Shown: piece by piece, positions 32,387 to 40,523 of the stretch | Layout: every line of letters starts with the position of its first letter | Numbering within the stretch: position 1 is the first letter of the stretch | From: an uncultured Chloroflexota bacterium | GTDB taxonomy: Bacteria > Chloroflexota > Dehalococcoidia > GIF9 > AB-539-J10 | DNA: 42,967 nt | Assembly: GCA_903884455.1 (NCBI GenBank) | Contig: CAISEW010000055.1 | Location: 1-42,967, forward strand | Reading direction: 5' to 3' | Position numbers and translations under genes: made by a program | Notes under the pieces: model-generated | What the model was told of the DNA's origin: nothing | The model's input: only the letters and a program-made list of their open reading frames with translations | Database searches by the model: none

Positions 32387-32502
32387 TGTCCCAAGCAACC
32401 GAACAGGAAGTTGGTGGACGATGAACCGAGACTGAGTAGGCGGAAGTCGAAAGGATGAGGGGAGGAAGCCAAAGAGAGGGAGGTTGCTTGGAGCACTTTT
32501 TT
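32387..32502 (+). ncRNA. Candidate GGA-rich structured small RNA with terminator
   Basis: CCAAGCAACC (32391-32400) is perfectly complementary to GGTTGCTTGG (32482-32491). Beyond a C/A mismatch, TGT (32387-32389) can pair with GCA (32493-32495), and TTTTTT follows at 32497-32502. Inside, TTGGT/ACCGA (32411-32415, 32425-32429) and GACT/AGTC (32430-32433, 32445-32448) form small hairpins with GGA in or at their loops. About eight GGA triplets occur in ~115 nt. The strand is purine-rich and has no coding frame of note. GGA in loops is typical of CsrA/RsmE-binding RNAs, but no such regulator is visible, so the function is open. Confidence 0.45.
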
Positions 32503-32605
32503 GTGGCATCCATAACCATCTCTGCTTCCTGCGAGCAAGTCTTTACAGATTGCTTCATTCTTCTGACGCGGAACTTTATCCACTCATCGGACTCGCCCGT
32601 TATCG

Positions 32606-33040
32606 TCAGGCCTGGCTCCTGGCTGTGGCGTCTGCTTTTTCTATGAACTTCTCTGCTGAAGCGATAACCGCTTTAGCTCCGGACTGAGAAAATTCAGCCT
32701 CGTAATCGGCAGCTTGACGGAGGTTCATGGCATTGAGTAAGTCCCGAACTAACTGAGCGTCCATTTTACCTTCGTCTACGAATAGCGCCCTCAAGGCTAC
32801 AGCCAGGCAGTAGTGGCTCTTCTCACGGTAACCCTGGGAGTAGACAAGCGCTCTGGCAGCATGAAACATCGCATAATAGCCTTGAATAGTTGACCACTTG
32901 TATCGCTCATTTTCATAACCTGCTTTTGCATCTGCCAGGTCACTTCTGGCGACTGAGAGCTCCTTCTTAACCAGTTTTTTGCCTCTGGCGAAGGAAACAA
33001 TCTTCTTGCTTTCGAGACACTGTTTAAACTCTTGATTCAC
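32606..33040 (-). CDS. HEPN domain protein (toxin-like partner)
   Basis: A 144-residue HEPN-fold protein. The signature is YYAMFHAARALVYSQGY followed by REKSHYCLAVAL, as in HEPN proteins paired with minimal nucleotidyltransferases. Such proteins act as RNases or RNA-binding toxins neutralised by the partner. A clear R-x4-6-H catalytic motif is not obvious (only REKSH), so catalysis is uncertain. Its start overlaps the end of the nucleotidyltransferase gene by 17 bp, so the two are coupled. Confidence 0.8.
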   Translation of the reverse strand: MNQEFKQCLESKKIVSFARGKKLVKKELSVARSDLADAKAGYENERYKWSTIQGYYAMFHAARALVYSQGYREKSHYCLAVALRALFVDEGKMDAQLVRDLLNAMNLRQAADYEAEFSQSGAKAVIASAEKFIEKADATARSQA

Positions 33041-33590
33041 TTCTAGCCCTTTCCCATAATACTATGCCACGCTCAACTTCTTCCATGAAAGTCTGCTCTG
33101 ACTCCCCTCCCTCCAATAGCTCGACAGGCGTTCTAATCACTGACTGAATATTAATATTCTCAAATCCCCTGGGGAATGCGAAATTACTGACAACATTTGA
33201 CACGTCCTTTTTGTTGTTAGATACGACGAATAAATCTAAATCACTCTCCGAATTATCTGTCCCAAGAGCACAACTACCGTACAATATTATGCGGCTTGAC
33301 ATCTTCTTCAGTTCTTCTACTAGCGGTTCAATCAGCATGAGATTTACCATTTTCTTGAACTCTGTAAGGGCGACAGTCGAAGAATCAATAGAATAGAAAT
33401 ACATTTTCCCCTCTCGTCGGCGCTTAATTGCACCGGCAGAATATAAGTCTTTGACGGCACGGTGTGCCGAGCCATAACCTATGCTAAGCTTGCGGGCGAT
33501 TTCTCTTTCATAGAATTCCCTATCCGCGAACTTGGCAAGAAAGCTAAGGACTCTTTGGTTAACCGTAACAATAATATGTGTGCTCAACAT
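33024..33590 (-). CDS. Winged-HTH minimal nucleotidyltransferase (MNT, antitoxin-like)
   Basis: 188 residues. Residues 1-75 are a winged helix (EREIARKLSIGYGSAHRAVK) and ~98-188 are a Pol-beta-like nucleotidyltransferase with the motif YGSCALGTDNSESDLDL (Gly105-Ser106, Asp117, Asp119). MNT partners of HEPN proteins can add nucleotides to the toxin. The attached DNA-binding domain suggests that this one also represses its own promoter, where a palindrome covers the start site. It is followed by the overlapping HEPN gene. The role is inferred from the pair. Confidence 0.82.
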   Translation of the reverse strand: MLSTHIIVTVNQRVLSFLAKFADREFYEREIARKLSIGYGSAHRAVKDLYSAGAIKRRREGKMYFYSIDSSTVALTEFKKMVNLMLIEPLVEELKKMSSRIILYGSCALGTDNSESDLDLFVVSNNKKDVSNVVSNFAFPRGFENINIQSVIRTPVELLEGGESEQTFMEEVERGIVLWERARSESRV

Positions 33591-33611
33591 CAGGCAATCG
33601 CTCCAATAAGG

Positions 33612-33623
33612 GAGTATATACTC
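33612..33623. promoter_or_regulatory. Palindromic operator candidate for MNT/HEPN
   Basis: GAGTATATACTC is a perfect 12-bp palindrome located immediately downstream of the -10 box and covering the expected start of transcription. GGGAGT also recurs at 33610 and 33630, exactly 20 bp (two helical turns) apart. Confidence 0.5.
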
Positions 33624-33652
33624 ATTATAGGGAGTGATAGTAGGGAAGTCAA
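33624..33652 (-). promoter_or_regulatory. Promoter of MNT-HEPN operon
   Basis: On the minus strand, TTGACT (33647-33652), a 17-bp spacer and a perfect TATAAT (33624-33629). The RNA would start near 33617. Confidence 0.7.
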
Positions 33653-33772
33653 GAGCTAGTACACGATTATAGCAATGGCCTAACTATTGCATTCTGGCGG
33701 TTTGTTCAGCCCGGAAGCGCTTGCTGTGTGCTGATAACATCTATCGTAGTTCCGAAGTTATCGTGAGAATAC

Positions 33773-35092
33773 TCAACCAGCCAGAGGACACTGTGAGCAT
33801 CTGCCCTCACGACAGTAGTTCCTGAAGACATGAATGAGCCCTTGCTGATGACAGGCAGTGAAATCAAAGGGTTCTTCGAAGCCAAGTTGCTTCGCCATAT
33901 GCCGTGTTATGCAATTCTCAGCCAATCTGGGATAATTACGGTAAAGCTCTATAGCGTTCTCTGTCAGCTTCGTCTCATCAGCTAATTTCCCCCAGAAAAA
34001 GGCAAAGGGCAATATCACGTTTACTGCAATTTCACCTGCTTTGCTATTTCCCAAAAGAGCCGATATCTTTGTTTTACTTCTGACATCAAAATCGAAATGG
34101 TCCCGCCAGTAGCCATCGCCAGCCACGGTTAAACCGTTCTCCAATGCATGGTGCCCCTTGGGCAGAGGTGCTTCCTTCACTAGCTGCAATATCCCTGCTA
34201 ACAGTTTTCCTTGGCAGTAACGCTCAAGAAGGTAGCTCTGGGCGACAATGCGTCGCACTGGAGAATTGTTGGGGTATATGTGTGAGAAGTTCCAGTCACT
34301 TTCTCTCATAGTTTTAACTTTTTTACCCGCCGACTGCCACATTTGCTCCAATTCCCGGACTTCTTTTTCCATGACAAACTTTCCTTGCCGTCTTTGAGAA
34401 GGTAATAACCCGGCTGTGCCTAACAACAAAGCTTGCTTTAGAGCCAACCCCTCTCTGGATTCGATGGAATTGAGGGGCATTCTGTCAGCAAGGTCTTCAA
34501 AGGGCTTTGTGTTTTTAGCATAACCCAGAGCCCTCATCATGCCCCGGAAAAGCACCTGCCCTGCCTCCTCTTTCTGAGCGAAGCGAAGAATCTCGGCTTG
34601 AAAATGCCTCGCCTTCAGCTTAAACCTTTCTTCACCGGCAGTGTTCAGTAGCTTTTCTAAAGTTTGCCTATCCACGTGGTCCAGCATCTGGAAGCAAGGA
34701 AGCCGGCAAGGCAACAAATAGGCTTGGTGCCGCAATGCCTTCGCCAGACATAGCACGGGAACCGGCTTGCCGCTTTGTAGTAAGGTAGCTGAATTACAAT
34801 CATGCCACATCACGACATGAAGGATGACATTATTATATTCAGCATCAGCATGATGCTCATGGCTATACCAATCGCTGGATTTAACGTGAACCTCTACATC
34901 CCCTTTCGTCAAATGAGATTTATTTACAATAACCGCATCCCGAAAATCGGGGCCGTTATCACCATTAGTCCTTCCCGGATAGATTACACTGACCGGCTCG
35001 TCTTCCGTGGAGGTCAGCTCCTTTCTCAGCACCTGTTGCCATATGAGGGCTGCCTGCTTTTCCGAGAATTTTATCCGATTACGTGTAATCAT
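33773..35092 (-). CDS. DUF2851 family protein
   Basis: A 439-residue protein matching DUF2851 by its N-terminal block YPGRTNGDNGPDFRDAVI and KGDVEVHVKSSDWYSH. The spacing of the aspartate in GPDF and the E-V-H-V-K segment resembles a PD-(D/E)XK nuclease core, which is my inference. The C-terminus has a cysteine pattern (CREGRCSQCPLAG). It starts 16 bp after the XRE gene on the same strand, so they form an operon. The GATTAC-GT-GTAATC inverted repeat (35077-35090) lies across its first codons. Confidence 0.75.
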   Translation of the reverse strand: MITRNRIKFSEKQAALIWQQVLRKELTSTEDEPVSVIYPGRTNGDNGPDFRDAVIVNKSHLTKGDVEVHVKSSDWYSHEHHADAEYNNVILHVVMWHDCNSATLLQSGKPVPVLCLAKALRHQAYLLPCRLPCFQMLDHVDRQTLEKLLNTAGEERFKLKARHFQAEILRFAQKEEAGQVLFRGMMRALGYAKNTKPFEDLADRMPLNSIESREGLALKQALLLGTAGLLPSQRRQGKFVMEKEVRELEQMWQSAGKKVKTMRESDWNFSHIYPNNSPVRRIVAQSYLLERYCQGKLLAGILQLVKEAPLPKGHHALENGLTVAGDGYWRDHFDFDVRSKTKISALLGNSKAGEIAVNVILPFAFFWGKLADETKLTENAIELYRNYPRLAENCITRHMAKQLGFEEPFDFTACHQQGLIHVFRNYCREGRCSQCPLAG

Positions 35093-35108
35093 GGCGTAAA
35101 AAAATTAC

Positions 35109-35354
35109 CTATCGCTTTGATTCATCGTGCTTCTTTCCAGCTTTGTAAGTAAAACCACTGCGCTCGGCAACTATACTGAGCAAGGTAGCCGATGCTCCGC
35201 GAGGGCGATACATCCCCTTTTCCCATTCGCTGATTGTTTGCTGACGCGTGCCTAGTTCCTCGGCTAGTCTTGCTTGAGTTAAGTTCAAATGTTGCCTTAG
35301 CGCCCGGACTTCTTCTTTGCTCCATTGTTTTTTCCCCTTTTTTCTTTGCTCCAT
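35109..35354 (-). CDS. XRE-family HTH regulator
   Basis: 81 residues with a Cro/C1-type helix-turn-helix, LTQARLAEELGTRQQTISEW, followed by EKGMYRPRG. It is a single-domain DNA-binding protein, probably controlling itself and the DUF2851 gene 16 bp downstream. The promoter's -10 box lies only nine bases before the ATG, so the transcript is essentially leaderless; no ribosome site is seen. Confidence 0.85.
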   Translation of the reverse strand: MEQRKKGKKQWSKEEVRALRQHLNLTQARLAEELGTRQQTISEWEKGMYRPRGASATLLSIVAERSGFTYKAGKKHDESKR

Positions 35355-35362
35355 CGCTTAAA

Positions 35363-35391
35363 ATTATACACGGTTTAGTGTAATAATTCAA
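35363..35391 (-). promoter_or_regulatory. XRE promoter with operator-like inverted repeat
   Basis: On the minus strand, TTGAAT (35386-35391), a 17-bp spacer and TATAAT (35363-35368). The spacer carries ACAC-N6-GTGT with A/T-rich flanks, a likely operator. The half-site GTGTAATAAT (plus strand, 35378-35387) recurs as GTGTAATCAT at 35083-35092. Confidence 0.6.
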
Positions 35392-35486
35392 GGCTAAAAT
35401 TTGGCAAATTTTAGTAAAACCCTTTGATCTAGTTCAGATAGATGGGTGACACTTTATATGCTTGTAACATTGGGTAATAACCTTTC

Positions 35487-35645
35487 GTGTCATTGCGAGC
35501 CCCGATTTTGTCGGGGCGTGGCAATCTCATGCCCCCACCGAGATTGCTTCGTCGCCTTCGGCTCCTCGCAATGACAGAAGGGGGATTGCGGAGCCTGTTC
35601 CGAAGCGTAAGCGAGGAATCTCGCTCCTCGCAATGACAAAAAGGA
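35487..35645. repeat. TCATTGCGAG dispersed repeat, composite copy
   Basis: Contains GTCATTGCGAG with CCCCGA-TTTTG-TCGGGG, then the inverted CTCGCAATGACA (35566-35577), and a second CTCCTCGCAATGACA near 35624-35638. The units face each other and could form a large hairpin. No gene lies in 35392-35760. Confidence 0.65.
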
Positions 35646-35674
35646 GTGTCACTAATCATATGAACGAGTAAAAC

Positions 35675-35704
35675 TTGTTGCATTTTGAGTTTTTTTGCTA
35701 TAAT
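35675..35704 (+). promoter_or_regulatory. groES promoter
   Basis: TTGTTG (35675-35680), an 18-bp spacer and a perfect TATAAT (35699-35704), placing the start of RNA at the left arm of CIRCE. Confidence 0.6.
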
Positions 35705-35709
35705 GATGA

Positions 35710-35736
35710 TTAGCAATCTCAAGGGCAGAGTGCTAA
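35710..35736 (+). promoter_or_regulatory. CIRCE element (HrcA operator)
   Basis: TTAGCAATC, nine bases, GAGTGCTAA. The right arm is the perfect CIRCE consensus and the left arm has one mismatch (A for C). It lies directly after the -10 box, as expected for HrcA repression of groESL. Confidence 0.9.
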
Positions 35737-35760
35737 TGTAAATCTAGGAAAGGAGGGAAT

Positions 35761-36051
35761 ATGGCTAAAATTGAACCTTTGGGAGACAGGGTAGCGATAA
35801 AACCCACACCCCAAGAAGAAGTAAGCAAAGGAGGGATAGTCTTACCGGATACAGCCAAAGAGAAGCCCCAGGAGGGGAAAATTATTGCTGTCGGTCCAGG
35901 CAGGTTGACTGAAGAGGGCAAGCGTATTGCCATGGATGTAAAGAAGGGAGATAAGGTTATTTACTCCAAATACGCTGGCGCTGAGTTTAAGTTGGATGGC
36001 GAAGAGCTGATTATCATGCGTGAAGGCGATCTCTTGGCCAAGAAGATTTAA
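35761..36051 (+). CDS. groES: Co-chaperonin GroES
   Basis: A 96-residue GroES beginning [13 protein letters not shown], with the mobile-loop region [15 protein letters not shown] and the conserved [14 protein letters not shown] near the end. It caps the GroEL cage in ATP-driven folding. AAAGGAGG precedes the ATG by six bases. Controlled by CIRCE upstream and followed by groEL after 17 bp. Confidence 0.97.
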   Translation: MAKIEPLGDRVAIKPTPQEEVSKGGIVLPDTAKEKPQEGKIIAVGPGRLTEEGKRIAMDVKKGDKVIYSKYAGAEFKLDGEELIIMREGDLLAKKI

Positions 36052-36068
36052 GAAAAGGAGGTAAGCGA

Positions 36069-37694
36069 ATGGCAAAACAAATTATTTTCGGCGAGGAAGC
36101 AAGGAAAGCCTTGAAGAATGGCGTAGACATTCTAACTAATGCTATCAGGGTGACTCTGGGGCCACGCGGGCGGCCTGTAGCATTGGATAAGAAATGGGGC
36201 GCTCCTTCGGTTCTCAACGACGGCGTTTCTATAGCCAAAGAAATAGATTTGCCTGACCCGTTTGAGAATATGGGGGTGCAGCTAGTAAAGCAGGCAGCCA
36301 CTAAGACCAACGACCAATGTGGCGATGGTACCAGTACATCCACTATTATAGCTCAAGCTATTATTAGTGAGGGCTTCAAGAACATCGCCGCTGGCGCCGA
36401 TTCCATGGCTCTAAAGCGTGGGGTTGAGAAAGGGGTGGAAGCCATAGTTGGGGAGCTCAAGAAAATGTCCATACCGGTAGCTGGTAGAGAACAGGTAGCT
36501 CAGGTAGCCGCTATATCGGCTATTGACCAGGAAATTGGCAACTTGATTGCTGACGTTATGGAAAAAGTAGGCAAGGATGGCGTTATCACCGTCGAAGAAG
36601 GGAAAGGGCTGCAATTCGAGACTGAATTTGTTGAGGGTATGAAGTTCGACCGCGGCTACATCAGCCCTTATTTCATCACCAACGCCGAACAGATGAGGGC
36701 AGAACTAGAAGACCCCTATATCCTCATCACTGATAAGAAAATTTCCGCCATAAACGATATATTGCCGGCTCTGGAGAAGATTGTTCAAGTGTCCAAGAAT
36801 CTGGTCATCATCGCTGAAGATATCGAAGGTGAGTCCCTGGCTACACTGGTGGTTAATAAATTAAGGGGCACTCTATCTCCGCTGGCGATAAAGGCACCTG
36901 GCTTTGGTGACCGGAGAAAGGCCATGCTTCAGGATATAGCCGTTCTTACCGGTGGTGAGGTTATATCTGAAGAGATTGGTAGAAAGCTTGATTCAGTTAC
37001 TGTGGCAGATTTGGGGCAAGCCAGAAAAGTGATTGCCGATAAAGATAACACCACCATTGTTGAGGGTAAGGGTAAAACAAAAGAGATTGAGGCTCGAATC
37101 AAACAAATCAGGTCCGAGATTGATATAAGCACGTCAGATTATGATAAGGAGAAATTACAGGAAAGACTGGCTAAATTAGCAGGCGGCGTGGCAGTGATTA
37201 AGGTAGGTGGGGCTACGGAAACAGAGCTTAAAGAGAAAAAACACCGCGTAGAAGATGCCCTGTCAGCTACTCGAGCTGCTGTGGAAGAGGGTATCCTGCC
37301 TGGTGGTGGTGTTGCCCTGCTCAATGCCTTGCACGCCTTGAAGAAGATCAAGGTGGAAGGCGATGAGGCTACCGGGGTGAATCTCTTGAAACGAGCTCTG
37401 GAAGAGCCTCTGAGGTGTATCGCTACAAATAGCGGCAGAGAAGGCTCAGTGGTGATAAATGCCGTGAAGGAAAGCAAACCCGGCATAGGCTACGATGCCC
37501 TCAAAGATGAACTGGGTGTAAATATGATAGAGAGAGGCATTGTTGACCCGCTCAAGGTCACCAGAAGTGCTCTGCAGAATGCTGCCAGCATTGCCTGCAT
37601 GATTCTAACCACGGAGTCTTTGGTGACTGACATTCCTGAGAAGGAAAAGATGCCGGCGATGCCCGGAGGAGGAGGATACGAGGGCATGATGTAG
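36069..37694 (+). CDS. groEL: Chaperonin GroEL
   Basis: A 541-residue GroEL of typical length: [20 protein letters not shown], apical domain [13 protein letters not shown], the signature [16 protein letters not shown], and C-terminal glycine/methionine tail GGGGYEGMM. The ATP-site loop reads GDGTSTST where most homologues have GDGTTTAT, a conservative Thr-to-Ser change. AAAAGGAGG precedes the ATG. It forms an operon with groES and ends at a strong hairpin. Confidence 0.97.
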   Translation: MAKQIIFGEEARKALKNGVDILTNAIRVTLGPRGRPVALDKKWGAPSVLNDGVSIAKEIDLPDPFENMGVQLVKQAATKTNDQCGDGTSTSTIIAQAIISEGFKNIAAGADSMALKRGVEKGVEAIVGELKKMSIPVAGREQVAQVAAISAIDQEIGNLIADVMEKVGKDGVITVEEGKGLQFETEFVEGMKFDRGYISPYFITNAEQMRAELEDPYILITDKKISAINDILPALEKIVQVSKNLVIIAEDIEGESLATLVVNKLRGTLSPLAIKAPGFGDRRKAMLQDIAVLTGGEVISEEIGRKLDSVTVADLGQARKVIADKDNTTIVEGKGKTKEIEARIKQIRSEIDISTSDYDKEKLQERLAKLAGGVAVIKVGGATETELKEKKHRVEDALSATRAAVEEGILPGGGVALLNALHALKKIKVEGDEATGVNLLKRALEEPLRCIATNSGREGSVVINAVKESKPGIGYDALKDELGVNMIERGIVDPLKVTRSALQNAASIACMILTTESLVTDIPEKEKMPAMPGGGGYEGMM

Positions 37695-37732
37695 CCTCTG
37701 GGGCTAGAATTCAACTAAATTCATCAGGAACT

Positions 37733-37760
37733 GGAAGAACCGCCTCAGGGCGGTTCTTCC
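37733..37760 (+). terminator. groESL terminator hairpin
   Basis: A perfect 12-bp stem GGAAGAACCGCC / GGCGGTTCTTCC with loop TCAG, followed by TTTAC. It lies between convergent groEL and the M16 peptidase and may serve both. Confidence 0.75.
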
Positions 37761-37769
37761 TTTACGGCA

Positions 37770-39032
37770 TTAGATCTTAAGCAATTTCCTTAAAGGCTTT
37801 TCTTCCTTAGCTGGCCCTGTTACGGCTAAATTAAGCCCGCTATCGGTTAGAATCTCCTCGGCCACTTCTTTTAGCTCAACTACGGTGATGGCATCCACAA
37901 TAGAAATAACATCGTCTATGTCCAGGATTTGCCGCGTTAATATTTCCTGGCCGCCGTACCATAACGCGACATTTTGGCTATCCTCAAACCGCAAATATAA
38001 TCTTCCTTTTGACAATTCCTTAGCCCTGGTAAGCTCAGTAGTGGTAATCCCTTGTTTAATCTTCGACACCTCTTCAAGGATAGCCGCGAGAGCAATCTCC
38101 ACCTTCGCGGGGTCAATGCCAGCATAAATACCAAATGACCCTGAATCGAGGAAGTGTTCGGTATAACTGTGAATATCATAGGCTAGTCCCCTATTCTCTC
38201 GTATCTCCGTAAATAGGCGGCTGCTCATTCCACCGCCCAGCACTGTGTTAAGCAAGTCAATGGTGAAACGTTGGGGGTGAGAGTGAGAATAGCCGTGAAC
38301 AGCGAGGCAAAGATGCGCTTGCTCGATATCTTTGGGCTCGATACGCAGCCTGGCTTCCCTTTGCTTGTCATTAGTTATGTAGCCAGTCATTAGCTCCCCG
38401 GCAGCCCATTTATTAAACAGGGGCTCGATTTGAGCGATCGCCTCTTCATGCTGGATGTTGCCAGCAATGCTGAGCACAGTGTTATTGGGCATATATCTGC
38501 GAGCAACGTAGTTTAATAAGTGCTCTCTTGTTATCGAAGACACAGTTTCCTTGTATCCGGTGACCTCGCGCCCCAGAGGCTGCTCAGGCCATAGCAGCTC
38601 ATCTATGAGCATGCTTACCCTTTGCTGAGGAAGGTCCAGGTTCATATTGATTTCCTCCATGATGACATGGCGCTCCTGCTCAATATCTTTGTTGTCAAAG
38701 CGGGAATTGAGCAAGAGGTCAGATAACACGTCCAGGGCAATGGAGAAATGAGGGCTAGCGACTTTACACCAGAAGACAGTTATTTCCTTGTCTGTGCCAG
38801 CATTGATTATGCCCCCAACGCCTTCAATATCCTCACTTATCGCTTTAGCTGTAGGCCGCTGCTCTGTGCCTTTAAAAAACAAATGCTCGGCGAAATGGGA
38901 GATGCCCGCCTCCTCTTTACTTTCGTAGCAAGAGCCAGCGCCTACAAAGATAGCAAGGCATACTGAGCGGCTGTGGGGCATAGTGCTGGTGAGAACCCTC
39001 AAGCCATTATCGAGCACAGCTTTGTTGTACAT
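37770..39032 (-). CDS. M16 family zinc peptidase
   Basis: About 420 residues from the ATG at 39032, the usual length for a mitochondrial-processing-peptidase-like M16B protein. A longer frame to 39107 would overlap the crotonase gene, and GGGGA lies eight bases before this ATG. The inverted zinc motif HFAEH (His46, Glu49, His50) and the distal ERHVIMEEI glutamate are intact. The C-terminal half carries the family's RENRGLAYDI segment. It likely cleaves peptides in the cytoplasm; no signal peptide is present. Confidence 0.9.
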   Translation of the reverse strand: MYNKAVLDNGLRVLTSTMPHSRSVCLAIFVGAGSCYESKEEAGISHFAEHLFFKGTEQRPTAKAISEDIEGVGGIINAGTDKEITVFWCKVASPHFSIALDVLSDLLLNSRFDNKDIEQERHVIMEEINMNLDLPQQRVSMLIDELLWPEQPLGREVTGYKETVSSITREHLLNYVARRYMPNNTVLSIAGNIQHEEAIAQIEPLFNKWAAGELMTGYITNDKQREARLRIEPKDIEQAHLCLAVHGYSHSHPQRFTIDLLNTVLGGGMSSRLFTEIRENRGLAYDIHSYTEHFLDSGSFGIYAGIDPAKVEIALAAILEEVSKIKQGITTTELTRAKELSKGRLYLRFEDSQNVALWYGGQEILTRQILDIDDVISIVDAITVVELKEVAEEILTDSGLNLAVTGPAKEEKPLRKLLKI

Positions 39033-39057
39033 TGTTGCATCCCCGAGGCATGTAGGG

Positions 39058-39846
39058 CTACTCTTTCTTAACAAACCCTTGGGCGGCTTCACCCATTGTG
39101 GCACCACTGCCTGAGCTCAGACATACGTCGGTTTCCATGCGCAGCCCTACGTCGAGCGGGGTCGACGCGGCAAGATTGACCGCTCTTTTGGCACCCTGAA
39201 TAAGGTGGGGATTGATTCTAGCTATTTCTTCGGCCAGCTTCTTGGCTTCAACCATTAGCTGGTCTTTGGGGTACACATGATCTATCAGCCTAACCCGGAG
39301 CGCTTCGGCAGCATCAATTCTTCGTCCGGTAATAATCAGCTCCTTAGCTATGCCCGGTCCCACTATCCGGGGTAACCGCTGCGTGCTTCCCAGATCCGGG
39401 ATAACTCCCAACTGAATCTCAGGAAGCCCGAACACGGCAGTATCACAAGCCAGGCGTATATCGCAGCAAAGAATGAGTTCAAAGGCTGCCCCTAAACAGT
39501 ACCCGTTTATGGCAGCGATAACCGGTACGGCCAGCTCTTCGTACATGGTAAATATCATTTTCAAGCTGTATAGGGAATCATAGCCCTGCCGGTAACTGGG
39601 GAAAATGTCCATTGGACCGCTCCCGGAGGCTACCATCTTCAAGTCCAGCCCCGCGCTGAATGCCTTATCACCGGCACCAGTCATGATAACAACTCTGACC
39701 GCAGGTTTTTCCTTGATAGCCTGCGCTATTTGTTGAAGCCCCGATAAGACCTCATGATTAAAGGCATTCAATGCCTTCGGTCGGTTCAGCAGCACTGTGG
39801 CAATACTATCTTCGATATCCAGTTGAACAGCGTCTTGATTTGCCAT
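39058..39846 (-). CDS. Enoyl-CoA hydratase/isomerase family protein
   Basis: A 262-residue crotonase. [11 protein letters not shown] and [10 protein letters not shown] form the oxyanion hole, and both catalytic glutamates of enoyl-CoA hydratase appear kept (Glu123 and Glu143 in FGLPEIQLG). It probably hydrates trans-2-enoyl-CoA, though other crotonase reactions cannot be excluded. AAGGGGAG lies before the ATG. It is upstream of the M16 peptidase gene with 25 bp between them and is likely cotranscribed. Confidence 0.9.
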   Translation of the reverse strand: MANQDAVQLDIEDSIATVLLNRPKALNAFNHEVLSGLQQIAQAIKEKPAVRVVIMTGAGDKAFSAGLDLKMVASGSGPMDIFPSYRQGYDSLYSLKMIFTMYEELAVPVIAAINGYCLGAAFELILCCDIRLACDTAVFGLPEIQLGVIPDLGSTQRLPRIVGPGIAKELIITGRRIDAAEALRVRLIDHVYPKDQLMVEAKKLAEEIARINPHLIQGAKRAVNLAASTPLDVGLRMETDVCLSSGSGATMGEAAQGFVKKE

Positions 39847-39879
39847 TTGTCTCCCCTTTCATAGATTACTTTCAGGCTG

Positions 39880-39909
39880 ATTTTACATCTCATCTCCGAC
39901 CAAGGTCAA
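39880..39909 (-). promoter_or_regulatory. Promoter of crotonase gene
   Basis: On the minus strand, TTGACC (39904-39909), an 18-bp spacer and TAAAAT (39880-39885), about 33 bp before the ATG. Confidence 0.5.
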
Positions 39910-40025
39910 TTGTCTTTCCCTGTATCCCAACACGAATCAATCTCAAATATCTAGGGTGATTCTCGTCAGCAAGCAGTGGTATAATCAGTATGGGATAAAA
40001 ATCCCGGCGCATTTTCAGAGGAAGC

Positions 40026-40511
40026 ATGGCAATTTTACAGATTCGTACCTTGCCCGACCCTGTGTTGCGGCAAAAGGCCAAAAGAGTAACCAGGATAGAT
40101 ACCTCGATTCGGAAGTTAATCGATGACATGATTGATACGTTACGCGCTGACCCAAACAGAGCCGGCCTCGCTGCCCCGCAGGTAGGAAGATTGCTCCGCG
40201 TAGCAGTCATCGAGCTGCCGGAACAGGAACTTATCATCCTGATTAACCCTGAGATAGTAAAAAAGGAGGGTGAGAGAATAGTTCAAGAAGGCTGCTTATC
40301 CATACCCGGCTACTTTGGGGAAATAAAAAGAGCGGTAACAGTGAAGGTCAAAGCGAAAAACCGAGACGGTAAGGAATTTCGCCTCAAAGCAGAAGGGCTT
40401 CTGGCTCAGGCTCTGGAGCAGGAAATTGAGCATCTCGATGGCATTCTATATATTGACCATCTAGAGAGCTCGGAAAAACTGTTTGAGGCTGTTAAGGAAG
40501 AAGAGGATTAG
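40026..40511 (+). CDS. def: Peptide deformylase with altered metal motif
   Basis: 161 residues with the three deformylase blocks: AGLAAPQVG (46-54), EGCLSIPG (88-95) and EQEIEHLDG (131-139). Deformylase removes the N-formyl group from new proteins; its metal is held by one cysteine and the two histidines of HEXXH. Here Cys90 and His136 are present but the first histidine of HEXXH is Gln132, so the site is QEIEH. The catalytic Glu133 remains. The rest of the fold looks intact. GAGGAAG precedes the ATG; a TATAAT box lies at 39982-39987. Either activity is changed or another deformylase exists elsewhere. Confidence 0.9.
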   Translation: MAILQIRTLPDPVLRQKAKRVTRIDTSIRKLIDDMIDTLRADPNRAGLAAPQVGRLLRVAVIELPEQELIILINPEIVKKEGERIVQEGCLSIPGYFGEIKRAVTVKVKAKNRDGKEFRLKAEGLLAQALEQEIEHLDGILYIDHLESSEKLFEAVKEEED

Positions 40512-40523
40512 GTAAGCTTTGAC

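Noticed and set aside
32387-32502. Assignment of the candidate RNA to SRP RNA, 6S RNA or tmRNA.
   Set aside because: The SRP GGAA-tetraloop helix-8 pattern, the 6S open-complex bubble and any tRNA-like part are all absent, and the length is too short for 6S or tmRNA.
32303-32687. Several overlapping frames on both strands around the candidate small RNA.
   Set aside because: Multiple frames open at once with Ser/Pro/Leu-rich products reflect the purine-rich strand rather than coding.
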